Numbered from the stretch's first letter, positions 32,812 through 44,760 are shown. The stretch is 64,000 nt of DNA from Deinandra increscens subsp. villosa (GCA_039602395.1 JBCNJP010000010.1:38325874-38389873); one strand, 5' to 3'. The notes: generated from the sequence alone by a model not told the origin. Made by a program: numbers and translations.

Positions 32812-34530
32812 TGATATGCATCAAATTATACATATTTTTCTATCAAATATCCTTCGTGTTTCAGTTTAATTCTGATTAACTAACGGTAAAACAAAGCCAT
32901 TTTGTCTTCTTTTTAGGTTTTCAGGTTAAATAAAGTCAAAAGCACAAAAGAGCCAAAAATAGACAAAAAGAGATAAAAATCAACAAGTTCCTGATTTTGG
33001 ACTTTGGCACGGCCCGTGCCAACATCGCACGACCCCGTGCCCATGCTCCGAATGCTTCTTTATGGCTGATTCAGCAACTAACAAGCACAACCCCGTGCCA
33101 CTGACACTGACAAGCACGCCCCGTGCCACTGATAGGCACGACCCCGTGCCCTCTGATGAAGAAGTCTATCTCCTCTCTTACAGGCATGACCCCATGCTTT
33201 GAGATGGCAGGTCCCCATACCAAACTTCCAAATCTGCCTATAAAAAGGCCTCCTCCCTCCTCATTCTCCTTTGCTCAATTCTTTCCCCTCTCTTGTAGTA
33301 TAGTTGAGCCATTTGGCGTATTTATGGTTTGTAATCAAGTTTATAAGAATAATAACTTAAGTAAGATTTTGTAAGAATTTGTCTATGAACTCTTCTATTT
33401 CTCTTAAGCAAATCATTAGAGCCATGCGTGGCTAAACTCTTATACTTACTTGTGGAGCAACAAACCTTTGGTGGGTTGGTAAGTGACTTTATAAACTCGC
33501 TTTAAGGTGTGTGTTAATGACTTTATGAAAACCCATTTTATTGAAAGTTTATTATTAACCTTTTTGAACAAGCGTGCTCTACGTATCGCAGACCATTTGA
33601 GGAGTCGAAATCTCATCAACCGGACTTGTGACATCCGGTTAGGGGAAGATGCATGATCCTCCGGGCGACTCGCGTCCCATGTTACATGATACGTTTGGGG
33701 TCCTTTATTCTATGTAAGCGAACCCAGCTGTCATGCATGTGCGAGCTGAAAGTATTTGGTTGGGAAAGGGGATTAGTAATATTTTGTCACCTCATGGAAG
33801 CCGAAAGGTACATGTTGAGGAATTTGGCCTTGGTGACGACTTATGTGCATACGCGAGAGCAGTGTGTGGAAGAGACGCGACCTAGTCCTTTAAAAATATA
33901 ATTTTCATAATAAAATAATCCTGTACGTACGGTTGTTGCCCTGCTGGTTCATGGCGACGTATTGAGTGTAACGGTAGTGGGACCAAGATGAACTACAACT
34001 AAAGGGCATTAAACCATTTTGTTTGTTTACTAGAAGCATAGTTCCCCATGGTTCGTACCATAAAGGGTGATCAACGGGAGAGTAGGTACTAGATTTGAGG
34101 CTGAGAGTCGGCCTACTTGCCTGCTAGTAAACAATCTTAAAGAAAGCTTATAAACAACCATATTTTACCTTCATCGGCCACTGGTACATTCTCCCAACTA
34201 ATATTAATTTCGATTTACATTACTAAAACTCCATCTTATTTCGATTTTGTTTTCTTTTAGTTAGATATTATAAACTTAAAAAATTAAAAGTTAGATCCGG
34301 CTAGATGATAATAGCAGGACTGAGTACCCAGAGACCTCCTATTCCATTGTATCCTTAGCGATCCTGATTCAACTTACCACTACTTTATTGCTCCACAATG
34401 GGTGTACTTGCCCATGTTATGTGGTGAAATAGTAGTTGTTCAAGTTAATCATGTTTATAAATTTAAAAGCTTATTGCTAAAAAGTTTCCTTAATATTGCC
34501 ATATTTTTTATATATACCACACGCACACCA
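32812..34530 (+). repeat. 3' LTR of the plus Athila-like element (1,719 bp)
   Basis: TGATATGCATCAAA to ACGCACACCA. Homologous over its length to the reverse complement of 24912-26617. It holds six palindrome-type motifs in 33006-33190. Directly after 34530 the sequence reads as copia integrase, with the first five bases TGCTA the candidate target duplication. The partner copy is not visible. Confidence 0.9.
33006..33190 (+). repeat. Six palindromic GGCACG-CCCGTGCC units
   Basis: GGCACGGCCCGTGCC (33006-33020, perfect palindrome around one base), then GCACGACCCCGTGC, GCACAACCCCGTGCC, GCACGCCCCGTGCC, GGCACGACCCCGTGCC and a decayed GGCATGACCCCATGC. They are spaced 15-50 bp apart with CTGA/CTGATAG-type spacers. 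Confidence 0.75.
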
Positions 34531-36128
34531 TGCTACATACTTAATGATAAAGATAACCTTGGAAAATTTGACAGAAAAGCTGACAAAGGCCTCTTCATTG
34601 GATATTCCCTCAATTTAAAAGCTTACTGAGTCTTCGTTTTAAGAACTCAAGTGGTACGGGAAAGTATAAATGTGTCTTTCTATGACACAAAGATGGCCAT
34701 GCAAAAAGTTTGTATCTCTGGGCTAACTGTCTCAGAAAAGGAAAAATCTTAGACAAACTTTTCAAAAAGACCTTTGATGAGAAAAATAACAACCCTCTAT
34801 TTCAAAACTATCAACATCAAATGAAAAGGTTACTGAGCACCCTACTCGTAGTAACTCTGTGAATGAGGAAATAATTATTATTCATCGTGACAATGAAATT
34901 TCAATAATAAAAGAACATGAAAATGAGCAAACCTCAATACATCATTCATCCCCTGTTGAAAAATCAATGAAAGAAGTTTCACAGAACTCGTCTGTGTATA
35001 GAGCTCTATGAAATTTATGTCAATCCGAATTCTACTTCAAACGTTAGTCCATCAATTGAGGGGGAGTGTGAAACTATTGACACAACTGATCTGATGCTTG
35101 GAGTAGAAGAATTAAACACTGTACCTCCAGCACAAAAATGGAAAATAGATCACCCCGTACATTTAATTATTGGTGATGAAGACAAAATTGTCCAAACCAG
35201 GGCTGCTACTGCTAATCAATGTCTGTATGCTGGATTTCTCAGCAAAATAGAGTCACAGAAGTATGAAGAATCCCTCCAAGATCCCCACTGGATTCTAGCC
35301 ATGCAACAAGAGCTAGGTCAAATAGAAAGAAACAATGTGTGGGATCTGGTTCCAAGACCAAAAAATAAATCTGTTATTCGAACCAAATAGGTCTTCAGCA
35401 AATAAAACTTATGAGGATGGTACCATAATTAGATATAAGGCTAGACTAGTAGCTAAGGGCTACTGTCAACAAGAAGAGTTAGATTATGATGAAACCTTTG
35501 CACCTGTCGCCAGACTTGAAGCTGTAAGAATATTTTTGGCTTTCTAAGCATTCAAAGGTTTTAAAGGTTATCAAATGGATGTGCAATGTGCTTTTCTATT
35601 TGGAAAAATTGATCAAGAAGTTTACATTGAACAACCACCATGCTTTGAAAATAAGAAATTCCAAATCATGTGTGCAAACTCAAAAGGGCTCTTTATGGCC
35701 TAAAACAAGCACCAAGAGCCTGGTATGATACTTTTTCTGAATTCTTATGTCATAAAAAATTTAAAAGGGGATCAATTAACACAACCCTGTTTCTGAAAAC
35801 AAGAAAAAAATCATTTACTTATTGTTCAAAAATGTAGTTGACATCATTTTGGCTCCACATGTTCAATATTATGTAAAGAGTTTCAGGATCTCATGACTAC
35901 TAATCTTGAAATGAGTATGATGGGAGAACTAAATAACTTTCTGGGAATACAAGTCAAGCAAAATCCAGATGGTATTTTCATCAATCAAGCAAAATATGTC
36001 ATAAATCTCCTTAAAAAATACTCACTCACAATCTCTTCTTCCTACAAAACACCACTATGGCTACAAACATCAAAATAGATGCAGACATAGATGAAAATCT
36101 GTGGATGAACATACATATAGAGGTATGA
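34531..36128 (+). pseudogene. pol: Copia pol fragment: integrase C-terminus and RT (possibly element B)
   Basis: It begins in mid-integrase with CYILNDKDNLGKFDRKADKG and LFIGYS, then a variable linker. The RT N-terminus follows: [37 protein letters not shown], then [20 protein letters not shown] and [22 protein letters not shown] keeps the first catalytic Asp, whereas the YVDD block is degraded to roughly NVVDII near 35830. GELNNFLGIQVKQNPDGIF and a final EHTYRGMI precede the break at 36128/36129. Stops and frameshifts are frequent. The ISK/LSKIE-type RT entry is Sirevirus-like. It is on the same strand as element B (6190-7945), and the Athila-like LTR cuts it at 34530. One split element is plausible but unproven. 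Confidence 0.78.
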
Positions 36129-37300
36129 TATGTCACACCCCTGAAATCCGCATGTGGAGTATCACCACAAATGGGGCGTAACCGACCAGGATCTGAGTCA
36201 CCAGACACAAGGAACATTATGTATGCACGACAAACATTTAAAATAATGTGTTAACAATCCAATTTTTTCGAACAGGTTCATCACAGTTTATCAGAATTTA
36301 TCCGGATTCGACTTTAATAACAACCAGAGTTAAAATTCATTTCGCCCAAGGCAACAAAAGATAATAAAAGTTCAACAAACCATGCAGACCAAAACCAAGT
36401 TATGATCCTAAGGTGCTCCTTAGCTCTCCTAAGGACCTGAGAAGAAACATGTAAACTGTCAACGCGAGGTTGGTGAATTCACGGAGTTTTAACAAGTAGA
36501 TGAACAACATTTATCTAAAAATAGTAAGTTAAACACTTACCCTCAACGAGGCGTAACCCACCAGGAATCACTCATCCTGAAAAATATATTTAGCATTCTA
36601 TATACTTGGGTTAGCTAGACCATGACATTTGCAAACCCATAGGCCTTCGTGAACTCCATTCCTTACAGATTTAAGATTTTTCCTTTCAACCAGGCTACCA
36701 TACGAAGCATGACCCAGTTAAAGGACAATCCCGTTCCTCTTCCCCGAAGGGCATGCAGGGGCTAGAGCGACTAGTTCGGGCAGGGTTTGTCAGAACCAAC
36801 AGACATGTTTCACGTTTCCCCGTTATCAAACTGATACTATGGCACACGTTATTAGTAGAAGGACTTCCTTGCATGTTTTCATCTATAGTTTACAAAGTAG
36901 TATAAAAATAAAGTTTTGCATTTCCCAACATAAATAGTTACCACATGTCTTCTCCCCCAAAAGCAGTACAGGTTAAAAAGTGGGGTAGTGAACTCACCTT
37001 AGGGTGCAAATAGATATCTAAATTATCACATCTTGGCCCTTGGGAGGCCGAGATAGTCAAGATCGTATCCGTTTGAAAGCACAAAATGGATACATTTCTA
37101 TTAAAATTTCAAGAGTACATGTTTTAAAGTAATACAACATCTTGGAAATAAAATAAATCTAGGGCAGAAGCTAAAGTCTTCTAGGGTTTGTCTTCATACG
37201 CACGCGAGCGAATCGGCTTCATGATCTTATATTGCAACTTATCCAAGCTAGCTACCTGATACATACTCAAAAAGGATTTGTGTCATTTAAAAAGTTGAGT
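36129..37300. mobile_element. Unclassified LTR-like insertion starting TGTCACACCCC
   Basis: A copia RT frame stops exactly where TGTCACACCCCTGAAATCCG begins, a start typical of some plant gypsy LTRs. About 1.1 kb follow without coding signal and include two related phrases on GTTGGTGAATTCAC / GTTGAGTGAGTTCAC (36465 and 37296). No primer site or matching end is seen, so the right limit is approximate and the class is a guess. Confidence 0.4.
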
Positions 37301-37588
37301 GAGTTCACAAGGTTAGTGAAAAGTAATCGTCATACGAAAACGAGTTTTGTCTAAGTTAAAGGTTTTATTTTGTCAAAAAGAGTGTTTGAGTTTGATAAAA
37401 GTATGAAAAATAGTTGTATTTGCCAAAAAGTATAGTTTTATCTTTAACTATTAAACGAATGATCGAATTGGAGTTTAAGTTCATCAATGGTGGGTTTAGA
37501 AAGTCGCGACTTTGTTTTTTGATTCGTTCACCATCATTCGTTGATCGAAACCTAAGCAATATGGATCTAGTTTTGTTAGGTTTTCTTT

Positions 37589-38092
37589 CACGAATCCAAA
37601 GCAATTTACGGATCAAGTTTTCATTGAGAAATGAAGAAGATATGATGAATCAAAGTTATGGTATTGTAAAACAAATATGGATAATTTTGTATGAAAATAA
37701 TTTAATTTTTTATTTTTAATTATAAGATCTTTCCTTTTTGTAAATACCATTTATTTTTTTAATTCAAAAATCTATAAAAATGACACATAAGCTAATCCTA
37801 GGTGGCACACCTAATTGTGCCACCTACACATTAAAAATTTCACGAATCCAAAGCAATTTACGGATCAAGTTTTCATTGAGAAATGAAGAAGATATGATGA
37901 ATCAAAGTTATGGTATTGTAAAACAAATATGGATAATTTTGTATGAAAATAATTTAATTTTTTATTTTTAATTATAAGATCTTCCTTTTTGTAAATACCA
38001 TTTATTTTTTTAATTCAAAAATCTATAAAAATGACACATAAGCTAATCCTAGGTGGCACACCTTAATTGTCACCTACACATTAAAAACTTGT
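37589..38092 (+). repeat. Tandem duplication, period 252 bp
   Basis: CACGAATCCAAAGCAATTTA at 37589 recurs at 37841, and the two copies are nearly identical over about 245 bp. Each ends in GGTGGCAC...GTGCCACC, an 8-bp stem separated by 8 bases (damaged in copy 2). Both copies can be read as the same short peptide because the period is divisible by three; this is a shadow. Confidence 0.85.
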
Positions 38093-38106
38093 GTTTATTA
38101 TATAGT

Positions 38107-38208
38107 ATAGATATATATATATATATAAGGAGAGGATCATTTGAGAATCAATTGGGTTTGAGAATTAAAAAGAACCATTTTAAAACAAAAAGTTCTCATT
38201 TGAACCTA

Positions 38209-38268
<60 letters not shown>

Positions 38269-38608
38269 CGTTTTTTTTGGTATAATGCACATGTGCATCA
38301 TTCAATAAAAACGTAAAAAAATGATGAAAATATATGACATATGGTGCGACTAAGAAAAAAAAATATTAACTCATACTAAAAGTATGAGTTTTTTTTGTGA
38401 TGCACATGTGCACCACACAAAAAAATATTAGAAAAATAAAAAAAAGCGTTAAGTTTTTTAAAACTTTTATAGGATTAAAGATAATATAATTTTAAGACTT
38501 TTGGTGCAAATTTTTTTAAAAAATATTAACGTATGAAAAAGTTATGTAGGTTTTAAGATTTGTTTACGCAGTTCTCACAAAAAAAGGGTGTTTTCGTAGG
38601 ATCATTCC

Positions 38609-38660
<52 letters not shown>
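38107..38660. repeat. AT-rich block bounded by (TA)n microsatellites
   Basis: TA dinucleotide runs at about 38107-38126, 38213-38266 and 38611-38660. Between them lie two related copies of a TGCACATGTGCA palindrome region (38286 and 38400) and a CATACT...AGTATG inverted repeat. Probably small elements inserted in TA repeats; I cannot class them. Confidence 0.6.
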
Positions 38661-39000
38661 TAGTGGGGTACCCGGCGTTGCGGTGGGTGACAGTTTATAG
38701 CGTATTATTTCTCCTTTGTTTGTGCGTTCGACAACGACAACAATTTACAACGTGATATTCTTATATATTAGTTTATTAATTCCATCGTGATATATTAAAG
38801 GTGAGTTTCGTGGTGTGTAATTTTCAAACCATAACCTTTTTTCCGGTATTGTACCAAATTGTTTATAATCAAAATAAACAGAACTGGAAATTTGTTAGCA
38901 TGTGTAATTTTCACGTGAAGCGTGATTGAAAGTGACAAAATAAACATAACTGGAAATTTGTTAGCAGCAAGATAAAGACCATTTATTCATGTGGTATAAG
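38661..39000 (+). mobile_element. Possible Helitron-type 5' end
   Basis: After a TA run the sequence reads ACTAGTGGGGTACCCGGCGT and then TGCGGTGGG, like the CCCGCG-TTGCGGCGGG tips seen in many plant Helitron-related repeats. A 66-bp partial duplication (38871/38937) follows. No CTRR end with hairpin was found, so this is tentative. Confidence 0.3.
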
Positions 39001-40163
39001 TGTTGGAAAATGGTGTCCTGACCCGACAATATTAACGAACCCGACCCGATATTGACCCGTAAGAGTTACAACTGGGTCAACGGACCATAAAATTAATTAT
39101 CCATTAATTAGTATTCAAGCGAATACTTAATTAATTAAATAAATAATTGTTTATTTATTTAATCAAACGACAAAACATTTACGGTTAAAACACTCGCTAA
39201 TTAATTAAACGGACTGATCAGTTGTTACTGGATTAATAGATAGATTAGATTGGTGGACTAGAGGGGATAGCGACCGAGCCCAGTCCATCAGAGCCCTGGT
39301 CCGCGATTTTATTATTAAAATAGGGTTTAGAGGAGTGGAGAGCAAGCAATCGAAAAAATAACCCTAATCTCCACTCTCTATCTCTCTCTTGTGTCGACCC
39401 CAAAATAGCGCCACCCCTTGCCGCCGACGATCACCACCCGTCGCCACCACCACCATTCATCGCCCGTCTGATGGATCCTTGTGTAGCGAGTATTTGTTCC
39501 CGTTTGGAGGAGGAAGCCAAGATTCCCCGAGCCGTAACCGCAAGCCGAGCCGCTACCGAAGCCGAGGCTTCGGCCCAAGTCGCCGCCGCCGCTACCTCAC
39601 GACCACCACGATCGGCCCGCCGGCCGGTGGTCTTTGCGCTACCGGCGCAACCGAGGCCATCGCCACCGCCACTGCGTCGCCAATGCCTTCCGTCGTTGGT
39701 GATGGCATCGTTGTGGGGACGATTCCGGACGCTATTCCAATTAACAAGGGAGATCAAGTTTTGTCGTCGTCGCCGCCTGTGGTCAGTCTACCACCGCCGC
39801 CGCCACTACCACCGCCGCCGCCCATCGTCGTCGTATCAGTCGAAGATCTGACTCGCCGGTTCGAGTCCGATGTATCTGTTCGTGCTAGTGACAGTCTGTT
39901 AACTCTGGGTGTCTCGAGCGGTTGCTCAGAACCCGCCAAGGTATATCTAATTTATTTAGTTATTAATTTTAATTATTCATTTTAAATAATTAATTTATGT
40001 GTTTGTTGCGATCGATGACTAATCCTGTTTACAGTTCATGTTCGCGTTGTTTTAAATCGAGTTCGCTGCCAAATTAATCCTGTATTAATTTATATTATTA
40101 AATCGGTTTTAATCGATTAAAAATTAAAATCGGTAACCCGGATACCCACTGTAAATCTCAACA
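39001..40163 (+). mobile_element. Solo LTR of a copia family related to the 15503 element (1,163 bp)
   Basis: TGTTGGAAAATGG to ATCTCAACA, with no primer site after it. Flanks ATAAG (38996-39000) and ACAAG (40164-40168) are a target duplication with one mismatch. The layout matches the LTRs at 15503 and 22289: AT-rich U3 with TTAATTAA stretches, an AACCCTAATC/CT-rich start at 39360-39390, a GC-rich CCGCCG middle, GTGTCTCGAGCGG and a donor-like CCAAG|GTATATC at 39940/39941. A 198-codon open frame over the GC-rich part (39389-39985) is compositional and not a gene. Confidence 0.8.
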
Positions 40164-40275
40164 ACAAGTGCCATAAATAATTGTGAATTTGACATAAGCA
40201 CTCTCGAACCTCATATTATTAAAAACTTCACCTTGAAAATAAGCTAACACCATAAGTACTAAGTAACAAACTAAA

Positions 40276-40397
40276 CGGACATTTGCCCCAATGGTATTTT
40301 GGTGTTGGATAAGGCATAGCCTTTCCATTTGGTGAGGGTTCAAAACCCATTGGTGATAAAAATAAAAAAATTAGCCGTTCAAAAAAAAAAAAAAAAC
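40276..40397 (+). mobile_element. SINE, tRNA-derived
   Basis: About 122 bp with an A-box-like TTGCCCCAATGG, a B-box GGTTCAAAACC at 40337-40347 and a 3' end TAGCCGTTC followed by a run of about 16 A. AAACTAAA occurs at 40268-40275 and 40394-40401 as a likely target duplication. The GCCGTTC-A(n) tail is shared with the small insertion at 59088-59152 (minus strand). Confidence 0.65.
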
Positions 40398-40401
40398 TAA
40401 A

Positions 40402-43400
40402 AAAATGTTTTAAGAATAGCAAAAAAAGCCAACAAATTATAGTGAATTACATGCCTAAAGTTCAACATGATGTTTACATTTATGGAAATGATTGTTTGTT
40501 TGTAATAGTATCATTACTCACGCTTCGTAATGGGGGCTTTACCACCATACTCAGTAAAATTAAAAGTAGGAACTTAAGTAATTGAATATGAACATAGATG
40601 CTAAATCCCTTTAAGTCACCCAATCTTATCATAAGGATTACTAATGTAAAAGAGGTTTGTGTTACCTTGGTATTTCTATTTCTAAACAAGAACTACTCTA
40701 TCAGGATCAAATATTTGTAATAAACATGTATAAAGAGGAAGATTCAAACTATTAATTATTATTTTAGTGATCACCATGAAACACGGGAAATAACTTAAAA
40801 GAACTTATCGTATTTCATATTAATCAACAATATGTATCACAAAGAAGCGAGGAATCCTTAAAACTTGATCATAACAAAAGAGACAAAAGAATTAAAGGTA
40901 CATAGTCTTCAAAAAGGATCAATGGATTGGACAACATTAATCTGCATAAGCAATCGCTTTAAGTCAACATCTAAAACCTAAAAAGGCTAAACAAAATCCA
41001 TTTCATAATCGGGGAACTTTACAAACTCATTCAGTTACCACTGTCAACTTGTACCTCCAAATAAAATAAGTGCCACCATGTAACTCTAGCCCAAATAAAT
41101 TGATCTCCACAAATGGAAAATTAAAGTAAGAGGTTAGATTTTTATCCAGGGAAACACCGTAAATGTTTATGAGCAAGATGGTGCGATCCGCGCTTCACGG
41201 CGGATGCTATTCGATGATACTTTTTGAAAGCCTAGTTGCAAAATAAAGACGATAAAAAATGAAGCGAATCAAAATAGACAATCAAAAGTGGTTACAAAAT
41301 GTCTAAATCCATCAATACATGGTTACAAAATGATAAGTGGCAACCTATGGTTTAATTTCTATGCTTAAAATTGGACAAAATTAAAAGAGAACTTATACCT
41401 TTGTAAGTCCAATCAAGAACAATCCAAAACCATTATACTGAGAAATCGAGGCAAGAGAGGGGGCACCGAAAGCTTATCAGAAGGAGCATAAACCTAAAGA
41501 GAAATGCATATTGATTTTGTCGGTGTGATTGCAAACGCACTTTGTGGCTTCACAATCCCTGATATTTCAGTAACCACCAAAATCATTTTCCACAAATATG
41601 ATAAATTAATTGGACAACTGCATCAAACATAATAACAACAATGCTTACGAAATACAAAATATACCAACTGTGCCATAAATAGTAAGGTCGCAAAGTTTTA
41701 ACGAATGTAAGAATAAAAACAATAGAACCGGCTGAAATGACTCTGGTCATCTTCCTACTATTAACAGAATTATAATTAGAACCCAACTTTCATCCACATA
41801 ATTACAGTGATATCAAACACACATAAACAAATTATTATAGAGAAGCTGTAGTTTATGGTGATGAACAATAAGCCATACAAATGATGATTTTCTTATTAGA
41901 CACTAAGATTTTTATATTACAAAGAGTATTTCTTTAGCTTATGAGCATCAAATATATGACATAACCATTGATGTGATCCTTACTATAAAATGATAATTTT
42001 TTGTCCTTGGTAATATATCAAGATAAAGCATTAAAAGGCTAATTCGAATTCAAAGAGAAACTGCAAAACATTTTTTTTATAAAACTTAAATCTGTAAAAA
42101 AATAACACAAATGTTAAGTTATTTAAAATTACTTGTGACCTAAAGGTTAAAAGGAACCTTTACAGCAATTGACTTTGACTTCATTGTTGAAAAGGAAATC
42201 TATGAATCTTAATAGACACCCATATTAATTCCAATATGATAGAAAAACAAACCTATGTATGGAAGAGGGCGATAAACGAAGCCATGCACCTTATGGTTGT
42301 ACACACGCCGTAGGATAAACAAATTCACGACTCAAGCTAATTCGATTGATGACCATCCTAAAATGTAAGTTACCATAGTTGTAGAATGCCACCTATTGAA
42401 TCGTCACACTATTAAACGTAGCATATATCAGTCAAAGAGCTATAACAGGCTAATATTTAAAAGTAACATGAGATTGAAATAGATGTGGGTGCATTTGGCC
42501 CAGGCCTATATTAGGTAAACGGTAAAAAAAAACCTAGCTGCATCAAATTATTATAATCTTGTAGAATAAAAAGAAACACTACCTATGCATTGGTTGTTGA
42601 ATCACCGTTTGATTATTCAGGTCTCGTTTACCGTCTCTTGAGCCACATATGTGGATCATTCCATTGATTATGGCTACCTACATTCAAATCTTCATTAGTA
42701 ACCTATTATTTTTAACGGAAAATCATTAACTATTAACTAAAAAAAAACACTAACATGAAGCTGGGCGATACAACAATATAAATAGAAACAGGCAAGGAAC
42801 ATGAAATGAAACCACCCAAAAAGGGTCTGACTTGAAAATAAAGAGATCAAAGATGACCACTCGCAATCGACCCCAATCAACATAGCAGCAAAACCTGGTT
42901 ATATTACCTGATATTACCACTGGAAATACCTTTCTTGCTAAAGTTCAATTGAGGTTAGCATGTCATCATAGACAATATTTTTAGTTACTTTGGGTTGGTC
43001 ATTATCCTCTGAAACATGTATCGACTTAGATAACAGAAACACCATTTTTTTCAATAAAGGCCTACTAATAATGCCCTATGGAATCACTGAACATAAGATG
43101 AATGCAGGATATGTAGAGAAGTGACACTATAAAATCCAAAATATTGTTTATAGATGCATGGTTAGTAAGAGATTGAGAAAAACCTTAGTAGGCAACTGGT
43201 GGTGGTGTCACGATGGAGGTGATTGACCCTGCAATATCAACAACGAAAGGTACCGATCAACTATGGAAAACAGGAGTGTTGAGATGAAAATCTGTTCGGG
43301 GGAATAAATATAACTATTCTTTATATTACATTATTACTGAAACCCAATGGACAGAACATCAGCCTACAGATAGCTATAATGCAACCCAAAAGTGTATTCT

Positions 43401-44027
43401 AACTGTTCTTTCTTATCCATGAGTAGCTATAATGCATTTCAAATAATATTTTGGTTCTTCTTACTTCATTTGGTTCATTTTATCAAATTTTTATAGCCTA
43501 GTCATATTTATCTACCCCCCCCCCCCCGCCTTTCATGTATTTCATGTATTGGAGAGGATATGAGTCAATTTGGCTGCTCAAATTATAAGAATGTACATGT
43601 ATCTTTGTTCAACAAAACAACTCCAAATATTAGGTGCTTTTACACAATATGTCTTTTAATTCCCTTTAGCCTAAAATACCATGTATCCAGGGGATATGAT
43701 TTATGATTTAAAACAACATTTAACTTCCAACAGAAAGCTATTAAGTTAATTCAATCCATAAAATTTGCAAGTAAGAACTTAACCCATCGACCCTGAGCAT
43801 ATAATAACCTGTACCACCCAATCCTTAACACAATAGTAGGTAGATAGCAGTAAAACATACAAACGCAGGGCATTATGATGTGAAAAAAAAAACTCAAATT
43901 TCTGCAAATACCCGGTAGGCATGATAAACAGTCTCATAAAATTCATTATGCACAATGCCTAGGCATTCTAGGAGGAGCAATATGACCCTCTATTTTGTAA
44001 GCCTTCTTGAACAAAACTTTGAATAAT
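40402..44027. other. Unassigned AT-rich DNA left of the 12-kb element
   Basis: About 3.6 kb without a convincing open reading frame, LTR, terminal repeat or RNA gene. A C13 run lies at 43515-43527. It could be host intergenic or intronic DNA, or a decayed element. The insertion target ACCGC at 44028-44032 shows it was contiguous with 56073 onward. Confidence 0.6.
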
Positions 44028-44032
44028 ACCGC
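44028..44032. repeat. Target-site duplication ACCGC (left copy)
   Basis: ACCGC before TGTTGGGC; matches 56068-56072 exactly. Confidence 0.97.
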
Positions 44033-44400
44033 TGTTGGGCTATATTTTAGAGGCATGAGCATTAGATCTTTGGGCTTGTGTATTTGGCTAGGTATTTATG
44101 ATTTGGGCCATGTGGGCCGGCTTTATTGTGTTTATGATTTAGGCTAGGGCTTGTAATGGGTAGTATATAAACCCTTGTGTTTATGATTAATGAAGCTTTT
44201 GGATTTACGATTTTGGTCTCTCTCTTGTGTTTACGATCAGATTCATTAAGCTCAAGAAAGTTTGTGTTTCATTCAAGATTTGATCTTTATTGTTTATCAA
44301 ATCTCTTTCATCTACTTTCTTCTCGAATCAATCACTTGCGAGGATTCCGCACTCGTTTGTGATATCAATATCGTGACTTGGTAGATTTTTTAGACCTACA
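44033..44400 (+). repeat. 5' LTR of the 12-kb element (368 bp)
   Basis: TGTTGGGCTATATTTTAG to ACCTACA. TATA box TATATAA at 44164-44170, 131 bp in. Several GTTTACGAT / TTTATGAT motifs. Collinear with 55700-56067. Confidence 0.97.
44164..44170 (+). promoter_or_regulatory. TATA box of the 12-kb element
   Basis: TATATAA in GTAGTATATAAACCC; the same offset (131) applies in the 3' LTR at 55831-55837. Transcription should start about 30 bp downstream. Confidence 0.75.
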
Positions 44401-44402
44401 AT

Positions 44403-44415
44403 TGGTATCAGAGCC
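44403..44415 (+). promoter_or_regulatory. Primer binding site, initiator-Met tRNA (12-kb element)
   Basis: TGGTATCAGAGCC two bases after the LTR end at 44400. Confidence 0.97.
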
Positions 44416-44760
44416 AAGAATCACTGATTCGAGGCTCTCACGGTATTGGATTCGAGTATTTTCTGGAAAAGGTTCAAGTTTTTGAAGGTTTGAAGCTGCT
44501 GGTGGTGTTTACAATTGGTGTTGCTGCTGTTCTTGTGAGTTTACGACATTTTTTCTGGGTTTTTCTGGGTGTTTACGACTGGTTTGTTTGAAGATCTGCA
44601 TCGGAAACGGTATTTACGACATAATTGTTTACGATCCAGTGCTACCTCTTATCGTAATTATGTGTTTACGATTCAGTTCAATCGTAATCAAGGGTTTACG
44701 ATTAGAATCTCTCTTTTTGGACATTTGGACTTTAGATTTAAGTTTTCCTAAGCTTGCGTT

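Larger units (their letters stand above)
26618..34530 (+). mobile_element. Athila-like Ty3/gypsy element, plus strand, 5'-truncated
   Basis: It starts abruptly inside the protease region at 26618, at the LTR tip of the minus-strand element. It continues through protease, RT, RNase H and integrase to about 30105, then a 2.7-kb 3' region with the small conserved ORF, a polypurine tract and a complete LTR (32812-34530). The right edge enters a copia integrase at 34531. Its own 5' LTR and gag are not in the window. The coding region has many stops and frameshifts. Confidence 0.85.
44093..44702 (+). repeat. TTTACGA motif cluster in LTR and gag leader
   Basis: Eight TTACGA copies (about 44205, 44230, 44540, 44571, 44612, 44627, 44665 and 44696), three TTTATGA variants in the LTR (one of which is TTTACGA in the 3' LTR) and two reverse copies TCGTAA in the leader. 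Most are preceded by G or GT, giving GTTTACGAY. A matching cluster lies in the accessory-ORF leader at 52185-52781. Confidence 0.75.

Noticed and set aside
37414..37971. Two frames ending in the same peptide
   Set aside because: The repetition reflects the 252-bp tandem duplication, not a gene family.
39389..39985. 198-codon proline/alanine-rich frame
   Set aside because: It lies wholly inside a solo LTR and comes from the GC-rich CCG repeats; overlapping frames on both strands are equally open.
40402..44027. Decayed host gene in the left flank
   Set aside because: Short frames and isolated splice-like sites only; no conserved protein or consistent exon chain.
44177..44362. 61-codon frame repeated at 55844-56029
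   Set aside because: Identical in both LTRs only because the LTRs are copies; it is a transcribed LTR sequence, not a gene.
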